Of a DNA stretch of 64,000 bases, positions 57,360 to 64,000 are shown piece after piece. The notes under the pieces are model-generated. The model had not been told where the DNA came from and searched no databases. It worked only from the letters and a program-made list of their open reading frames with translations. Source of the stretch: Rhipidocladum racemiflorum (lineage: Eukaryota > Streptophyta > Magnoliopsida > Poales > Poaceae); the NCBI GenBank assembly GCA_036346355.1, contig CM070576.1:58451712-58515711 (forward strand), read 5' to 3'. Made by a program: the position numbers and the translations under genes. The stretch's first letter is position 1. Every line of letters begins with the position of its first letter.

Positions 57360-59600
57360 AAAGCATCAATGGATAAAGGTTGATTAAATTGCTCTCTTAC
57401 ACCTGGGTTTTGTAATAATTCTGCCACTGAAATTGCGTATTTTTTGCAAAGTTAAAGTGTTGGATATTCACACCAAAAGATATTAGAATTCTAAAAGTCC
57501 AACCAAAATAAAACTGGTGGGTTAGAATTCCAAAAGTCCAACCAAAATAAAACTGGTGGGGCAGCACCAACTGTTGCCATAGAAATCCCTCTGAAGATTA
57601 TAATACTTTTCATAATGTCCCCTCACCAAAAAGAGCTTTGAATCCTCGAACTGTTTGGAACATTATTACCACAATATTTTCCCAGACCAGCTTAACCCAA
57701 GGTAGTTCAAGGTGATTGATTGTAATTTTTTTGCAAATTTTTAATCAAAAGAGTTTCATTCTGCGTTTGTAGGTTAATTACGCCAACTCCTCCTTTATTT
57801 ATTGGCTTACAAACAAGATCCCACGCAGCTAAATGTCCACCTTTTGGTTTAAACTAGCAAATTTACCCGCGCAACTGCGCGGCTAGATACAATGATACGA
57901 TTATCTTTGATATATAACTATATTTTTTATAATTGTATATTTTTATATAACTCTAATATCTATATAGATTAATTTGCACCGTTATAATCTGGTCCCATCA
58001 AAATAAGTGGTGGAGATTCTTAGACTCTTTATTTTAATCTAAGCTGTTATAATCTGGGTCCGCCCAGATTAAGGACCAGATGTTTTGTTTTTTTTTGTAA
58101 GAATTTTTAGCCTATTTCTCTTTTTTCTTAGCGACTCTCATGAGCTTTTAATATATAATAGATATGATCCTCTCCAAAGAGCATTGTTTATGGGCTCGAT
58201 CAATATTATTGATGATTGTCACTGGAATCTTAAGATAGCTCATATAAAAAAAGTTTGTAGATGAGAAAATACCGAGCTGATCATTGTGAACCGACCACCA
58301 TAGGATAAATAAGCTGCACAGCTAGATGACCTTCGCTCCACTCGATCAACCAATGGGATCGAAATCTTGAACTCTTGGCCTTGTCGTTCCCAATGGTAAC
58401 CCCAAGTATGTGAAAGGTAGAGTGCCAATTTGACATCCAAACGTACTAGCTAAGATGGATATTTTTAGCTTCATCTACATTAATGGGAACTATGAGAGAT
58501 TTTTTTATAATTCACTCGCAGTCCTATGGAAGTAGCAAAATAATTTATCAGGCATGCCAGACAGAAAAGTTGGTTTGCTTCTGCTTTCATAATAAGCAAG
58601 GTGTCATCTGCGTATTGAACAGTAGGAAAGTCTCCAGCTGTTATCAACGGGATTGAGAGTTTATGAATATTCCTTCTATGTGCTTCATTAACAATTGTTT
58701 GTAAAAGGCCCGCTGCAAGAACAAAGAGTAGTTGTGAAAGTAGATCGCACCTGTCTGACCCCTCTTTTGTATTCAAAACATTTCCCTGGCACACCATTTA
58801 GCAAAATTGAAGAAGTCCCGGAATAAAGCAGGTTTTCAATCCAGCCGATCCACCTGTCATTGAACACTTTATTTTGCAGGATTTGAAAATAATAACATTG
58901 TGTTGTGCCATATGAAAGGCTTTCTCGGAATCCAACTATAAGACAGCATTGATGTAGATATCCATAAGCCCACGCTAAACAACTAATCGTGTATTGTTCT
59001 GGTTTTGATAAATCCATATTGGTTTTTATGAACAATTTTAGAACGATCCTTTAGAGTCGATCAACCAAGAGCTTTGTTAGAAGCTTGAGAGAAAAGTTTA
59101 ACAGCGAGGTAGGCCTGTAGTCGTTGACATTTTTTGGAGATGCCTTCTTTGGAACCAATGTAATATGTGATCGTCGTTGATGCATTTCAGTTGTATCCTA
59201 TTCTCATAGAAGTCTTCACACAACCTATAGAAACCACTCTTGATTATGTGCCAACACTTCTTTGAAAAAAAAGACCATTAGACCCATCTGGACCTAGCGC
59301 TTTGTCAATAGGAATTTGCTTTATTATTTTGTCAATCTCATCGTGTGCGAACCAAAATTGTAAACCTGGGACGGGGACAATCAATTCATCCAAAATCAAA
59401 TAGCATTTCTGTATTAGCAGAGGCCCCGAGCCTATTTTAAAAGAATGACAAAGAATAGCTGCTTTCTCATTACGATCTTTGACAATATTATTATCTGGAG
59501 TAGTAAGTCTCCGCATATCACCATCGCACCGTTCAACGAAATTGTTGTTCGGATGCACAAGAACAACCAAGTCTTACCAACAAGTTTGCAAGTTAACTCA
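57360..59600 (-). pseudogene. L1-type LINE reverse transcriptase region, broken
   Basis: Reading down from about 59600, several frames encode an L1 LINE. They include IDKIIKQIPIDKALGPDGSN (start of the RT), NDYRPTSLLN and ISCLAWAYGYLHQC, then DRWIGWIENLLYSGTSSILL, LLFVLAAGLLQTIVNEAHRR and QYADDTLLIMKAEANQLFCL with the catalytic YADD box. After the RT come RVERRSSSCAAYLSYGGRFT, IPVTIINNIDRAHKQCLW, LAAWDLVCKPINKGGVGVIN and FRGISMATVGAAPPVLFW. Frameshifts and stops are frequent. The 5' half (endonuclease) is missing. A later insertion (57851-58165) and a 39-bp tandem duplication (57483-57560) interrupt it. Confidence 0.85.
57851..58165. mobile_element. insertion nested in the LINE
   Basis: The LINE coding sequence breaks after KPKGG-encoding DNA at about 57850 and resumes at about 58166. 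The intervening 315 bases begin AAACTAGCAAATTTACCCGC with a short palindromic 'gcgcaactgcgc' and end 'tttaatatataatagatatg'. The opening resembles a repeat common in grass genomes ('ctagcaaat..cccg'). Class and target duplication are not established. Confidence 0.6.
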
Positions 59601-61599
59601 TCAAAACAAGGCGGGCCGGAGAGATAAGAACACAGAAGGCTTTAGATTAGTATATGCATATAGTCTTCTTTTCTTCAGCTTAAATGCTACTACTGAATAG
59701 GCGTAATTTTACCAACCTACCAACGAAGCAGACAAGTTGTGTGCGGGCAAGTTTTTTAAAAATCTTGCATCCACATCTTCGCGGGTCCCCTGGCGTGTTG
59801 GGTGCATTGCGAGATGTCGAGCTCGAAAGCGACGCGTGTCGGTAAGCCACGAATTCCATCCATCTCGTGTGCAATTCCTTCACACACACACACACACACA
59901 CATATACGTATTTGTAATTCTATTTCCTTCACCCTAAGATCCAAGCTGGTACGTTGCAAACGTTGCAGCCACAAGCCTGCCATTTGGATTGGATCTAGTC
60001 TCTAGTTCGTGCATCCATATCCCCGTCAGTCTCTCACCTATATTTGGCTTCGGTCTTAAAGGCCTTTTGGAAGGGAGGGTTGTTTTCAGCTGCGTACCAC
60101 TTGGACCAGCCTGCCCTGGTACCTTCTGGAGGTTTTCTTTTTCATTTCTCAACTGTTCTGTCGTTCTAGTGACCGGACAATCTTCAGAAGATGTGTATTT
60201 CCATGTGTGAGATAAATTGTATTTTTTACGTTCCTTTTACATTCTTTTTTTTTTTCCTCTTCTCTTTAGGCTATGTACACCTCACGATGCAAGCTTTCAT
60301 TATCTTAAACACATTCCTTTTTCTTGATAAAGATGCGTATGGATGCTTTATATCTTCAGACAAGCTGGGATTAGAAACAATCATGAGAGCCCTGTCACCT
60401 GCAATTGCATTATTCCCGATGCCAGCTCTTTGTTTTTGTGCATCGCTGGAGATTCTGCCAACAAGAACGTATTACGAATAGAATCTTGTAGCTGCATGCA
60501 ACTATGTATGAACTATATGAATTCTGAGATAAGCAAAAAGGCCTGCATGCAATGCTAAGGGGCGGACCCAAACGTAGGGGCCTAGGTGGGCTCCAGGCTG
60601 TCTACAGCCAGCCGGCCAATAGCACTCATGTTGTATCACTGATTCTTCGATGTATTGTCAATTAATATAATTTTTATCTCACCGCTTGATGTTATTTTAT
60701 TGTTATATAATATCAAAGTATGCTAGCTTGCTTTCTTTGTTAGCTGTCCTAAAATTCTTAAGTATCACGTCATTAAGTTGTTTAATGAAATACGTATGGA
60801 CATAATTAACATCTATAGCATATTTTTAAAGCTAGATATTTGAATGTAGAGAAAAAAATCATGACGCCAATTTAAGAGAGAAGACATGCATATAGGATCT
60901 AAAGGTGCAAAAGATTGCTTGTCGGTCTTTGCATTTAGTATGACGTAATTCATAAGATTTTAACTGAATCAACTTACTGGGGTACTACTTCTTCGCTGAC
61001 CCATAAGCCCCCTCTATTTTCGGTCTTATTCAGCCATTCTCTGGTGATTTAGGTTGGAAGTGTTAGGAAATTGAGCACTTTTATGATTATTTTAATTCCT
61101 AAAACAGACACCATTGTAATCGTGATATATATACTAAGCATATTGAAAGCAATAAGCAGAAGTATGATCATGAATGATAATATACCTACCTCATACATAA
61201 GTCCTACCAGATTGATTATAAACTTAGGAATACTTTTAGCAGATGTAAGAGGCATCGCTACTACAAGGTATTCTAGAAGATTTCACCGTGACTCACAGTA
61301 GATTACTCTTGCGAAGATTGATGTAGAGTCTAGTGAAGTCCGTAGTAGGTAACAGATCGGTCGTGGAAGATGTGAGCAATCGCAAGAACGCTTCCTAAAA
61401 ATCTGATTCGCCCCAACCTGTGCAAGATCTTGAGGACGAGGGTTCCGGAGATACTGCTCTCCCTGCGTTGGTGCACGCCGACGAAGGGATGGCGAAGACT
61501 AGATGTGCAACGTCAAGGAATAGGACCAACTCTTTCTCGTTCTAAACTTATCTCATAAGGACGTCTTCTTAATCGATTTATATTAGGATGCGATTCACA
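59601..61599. other. intergenic; short CA microsatellite, no gene recognised
   Basis: A (CA)n run lies at 59881-59901. Short open frames on both strands near 59680-60560 and 61040-61300 show no domain. A string 'aggggcggacccaaacg' near 60557 resembles a DNA-transposon end but lacks a partner. Confidence 0.4.
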
Positions 61600-61628
61600 T
61601 TATCTCCAGGAAACCGTCCTGGAGATAA
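61600..61628. repeat. short perfect hairpin
   Basis: TTATCTCCAGGA (61600-61611) and TCCTGGAGATAA (61617-61628) are exact complements around a five-base loop. A related 'ctggaaaccatcctgga' follows 25 bases on. It is not followed by a T tract and lies outside any gene. Confidence 0.8.
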
Positions 61629-61980
61629 GAACGTGACACATTCAAACTGGAAACCATCCTGGATTCTCTCAACGTGTGCCAACAAAATAATCGCACATGA
61701 ACGGACGTCTCCCAGTCTGTAGTGACATGTGACAGTGATGACGTGTCAATATTAACACACATGGCATGCCACGTCACGGTCGCGCATCGTCACAAATCAC
61801 GCGATAAACACACGAATAAACGCGAAATGCGTACACGTGCATGTGCGCACGTGTGTGCATTGCATTTCACCTCCATGTCATGCTTCAGCTAGGTAAAACC
61901 AACCTTCCTTATATGTTGGTATCATCTCACCTAGATTAGCAATATGATACTAAACTCCCCACCTTCCATCATGCATGAGT
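61629..61980. other. intergenic, nothing recognised
   Basis: Alternating purine-pyrimidine strings such as 'gtgcatgtgcgcacgtgtgtgc' fall near 61838-61860. No gene or repeat boundary is seen. Confidence 0.4.
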
Positions 61981-62203
61981 GGGCCTTTGGGATTTATGCT
62001 CCACCAGATTCATGGATCTGATGGAGCTGGATATTTCTAGCTCCGTCAAATCCGTGAGCTGGAGCTGTGAGTATATTAGAGTGTTTAGATGGACCATCTT
62101 GTTTAAATTTTAGAATACATATATAAACTTAATTCACTTTATTTTAACCTACAGGTTTAAGATCTGAGGTGGAGCTGAGATCTGGAACTATGTCAAACAG
62201 GAC
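61981..62203. mobile_element. possible decayed MITE
   Basis: The left end GGGCCTTTGGGATTTATGCT and the right end read inward, GGTCCTGTTTGACATAGTTC, are loosely similar, with repeated 'agctggagct' and 'gtggagctgagatctgga' words inside. No convincing target duplication was found. Confidence 0.4.
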
Positions 62204-63491
62204 CTTATTTAGGTCAAGCCCAAATACTCAACAGGAAGCACGAAGCCTCCAACCGATAACACAGTTCCTGATAGGCTGACATATAGGAGTGCAACAGTGC
62301 ATCAAATGACTATGTTTTATCACCAACGCAGTGTTTTCAGGTTAACATCTCTGAAGTATCGGTATCAGTCGGCCAGTGTTTTCAGGTTCCTGTGCCGTGT
62401 GAGTAGAGCTTAATTTGCGGCCGAGAAACGACTGGTTTCTTGATCACGTTTTTGGGACTGGTTACTGTAATTAGGTGCAAAGTCTCTTATCTGATTTATT
62501 CTTCCTTCTTTTTCTTTCACGAGATTAGGATAAGAGTTTTTGCAGTCAAAGGGCTCAATATCATGTTCACGGTTTTGCGTCAAGTCCCAATCGAAGAAGT
62601 GCTCCATGTAAGGAAAATTTTCTACCCTCTCTCTTATGGCAGCCAATGTGGTTCAGTTCAATCAAAAGGTGTGACTGAAAAGTGTAAGTTTTTGCTTTCG
62701 AGCGATCAAACAGGAGATTCACATTGCAGTTGCAGGGTTTTCTTCACCAAATGTACCTGAGCTTGCATCACTCATATCTTGAACAAGGATATTAGGTGTC
62801 CCATTAGTCTAAAGCAGGAGGGGAAAAAGCAGTTGATAGGATACCTCAGTTCTTTCATGAGTGCGAATTTGAAGGACAAGTGCAATATAGTATGCGTTAT
62901 TCGTTGGTTCCTCTCTCTTGGTTACGCCAAAAGGACTAACCAGGCTAAAATACGAGACAGACAGGGCCATGATTCTCAGAAGGTGACAGTGTTCAAGATG
63001 GTGGAGCTCATTTAAGCATCCTGTCATCTAATTAGAGCGACCTTAGAATTGGTAAGAGCATGCTGAAAAAAAAAACTGCATGCATCCTGAAACAATTGAA
63101 AAATTAAGAGCTAAGCTGGCTACTAACACCAGGTTGCAAGATCTGCTTAGTTTTTGTTCTAACCACTTTTCCCTTGGTAGAAAACAGAAGCACTATCTGA
63201 ACCTGTACTTCTTTAAAACCGAAGGCAGGAGTTCTGCCATTTATTTCAAAAAGAAGTAAGAAATACCAGCTCCAAACGGGGTGACACCAACACCGGAAAG
63301 GAGTCCCAAACAAGAACTTATAACAAAGCACCAACAACACCACAAAGCAAGCACCTTGTGGAGAAACAACAAAGAATGCCAATGCCACCCCCTACGAAAT
63401 AACGAAACCTAAGACAAGATGTCCACGAGGCACGGCACAAAACTGACGATCACGACTCCTGCAAGGGCTTAAGATGCGGTCATCGACACCA
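62204..63491. other. intergenic, no gene recognised
   Basis: Frames of 78-106 aa occur on both strands but have no domain, and codon composition is not gene-like. The region ends at the MULE-like MITE. Confidence 0.4.
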
Positions 63492-63501
63492 GGTGCTCAC
63501 C

Positions 63502-63942
63502 AGGGTTCGCAAAACCGTCGAAAACCGATCGAAAATCGCGGTTTTCGACCGTATCGAGCCGGTTCGAAATCATAAACCGGTCGGTAAACCGGTTCAATTC
63601 AAAAAAAATTAAAAAAAATTCAAAAATTCGAAAAAATTTATGCGATGAAAACCGGTGAAAACCGAGCGGTTTTTCGAGAAAACCGCTCAAGAAACCAATC
63701 ACCCAAAAGGTTCAACTCGTCGAGCGGTTTTTCGAGAAAACCGACCGATTTTTCGAGAAAACCGACCGGTTTTCGAGAAAACTGACCGGTTTTTGTTTTT
63801 TTTAAAATCTGATTTGAATTTTTTTTGTTCAAACGCTCGGTTTCGAACATCTTCGGTTTTTGACGATTTCCGACCGATTTTCGCGAAAAACCGAAGCCGA
63901 GCTGGGTTCGATTTTCCACCTCGAAACGGTTTTGTCAACCCT
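63502..63942. mobile_element. MULE-like MITE, best preserved copy, perfect 10-bp duplication
   Basis: The left end is AGGGTTCGCAAAACCG; the right end read inward is AGGGTTGACAAAACCG (14 of 16 match). The flanks are GGTGCTCACC exactly on both sides (63492-63501 and 63943-63952). The 441-bp interior is almost entirely 'cgaaaaccg', 'cggttttcg' and 'gagaaaaccg' words in both orientations. There is no protein coding capacity; the open frames inside reflect the repeats. Confidence 0.85.
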
Positions 63943-64000
63943 GGTGCTCACCATAACAGCAACCACAACACAACTCACCGAAACACCATGGCCACACCAC

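Noticed and set aside
63469..63938. Frames of 77-93 aa rich in Phe, Ser, Arg and Lys
   Set aside because: They are translations of the repeated words inside the MULE-like MITE.
1..64000. CRISPR array, bacterial operons, tRNA or rRNA genes
   Set aside because: No regularly spaced identical repeats, no bacterial gene layout and no tRNA or rRNA sequence were seen; all genes have plant-type introns.

Overview
The window is nuclear DNA of a flowering plant, almost certainly a grass. The evidence is GC-rich exons in intron-split plant genes, abundant Tourist-, Stowaway- and MULE-type MITEs, and Ty3/Gypsy, Ty1/Copia and L1-LINE remnants of the kind that fill grass genomes. The species cannot be named from the sequence alone. 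All calls come from reading the sequence; no database search was run.

Four protein-coding genes can be rebuilt completely, each with GT-AG introns and an open reading frame across every junction: (1) an R2R3-MYB transcription factor of LAF1/MYB18 type (13748-16069, +, 3 exons, 286 aa); (2) a DDX6/Dhh1-class DEAD-box RNA helicase like the plant RH6/RH8/RH12 group (20005-25459, +, 9 exons, 497 aa); (3) a second R2R3-MYB (34498-36348, +, 3 exons, 291 aa) with an unusual Cys in repeat R3; (4) a remorin (41903-45827, -, 5 exons, 209 aa). Nothing suggests they work as one pathway. They look like ordinary neighbouring genes separated by transposon debris.

Layout. 0-12.3 kb is transposon-derived: a Tourist-like MITE, the 3' end of an L1 LINE with its poly(A) tail, a MULE-like MITE, LTR-like blocks, and a truncated minus-strand Copia element (LTR, primer site, broken gag). 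13.5-16.1 kb holds the first MYB and 19.6-26.7 kb the helicase. 28.4-33.7 kb holds a hairpin, two MULE-like MITEs, Gypsy gag and RT scraps and a Copia LTR. 34-36.4 kb holds the second MYB with a Stowaway MITE just upstream. 37.4-41.6 kb is MITEs and a Gypsy 3' end, and 41.9-46.1 kb is the remorin. 46844-55020 is one complete but badly eroded Gypsy element, probably of the Tat lineage, flanked by the duplication AGGTG. 55.8-64 kb holds more MITEs and an L1 LINE that has itself been interrupted.

Most notable: a family of 0.2-0.5 kb elements built from cgaaaatcg-like words, with AGGGTT/AAGGTT termini and 9-10 bp target duplications (at least five copies); an element in the first remorin intron whose terminal repeats are themselves palindromes; a near-perfect 32-bp hairpin at 28.4 kb; and, inside the Tat-like element, a short opposite-strand reading frame behind its own TATA box.
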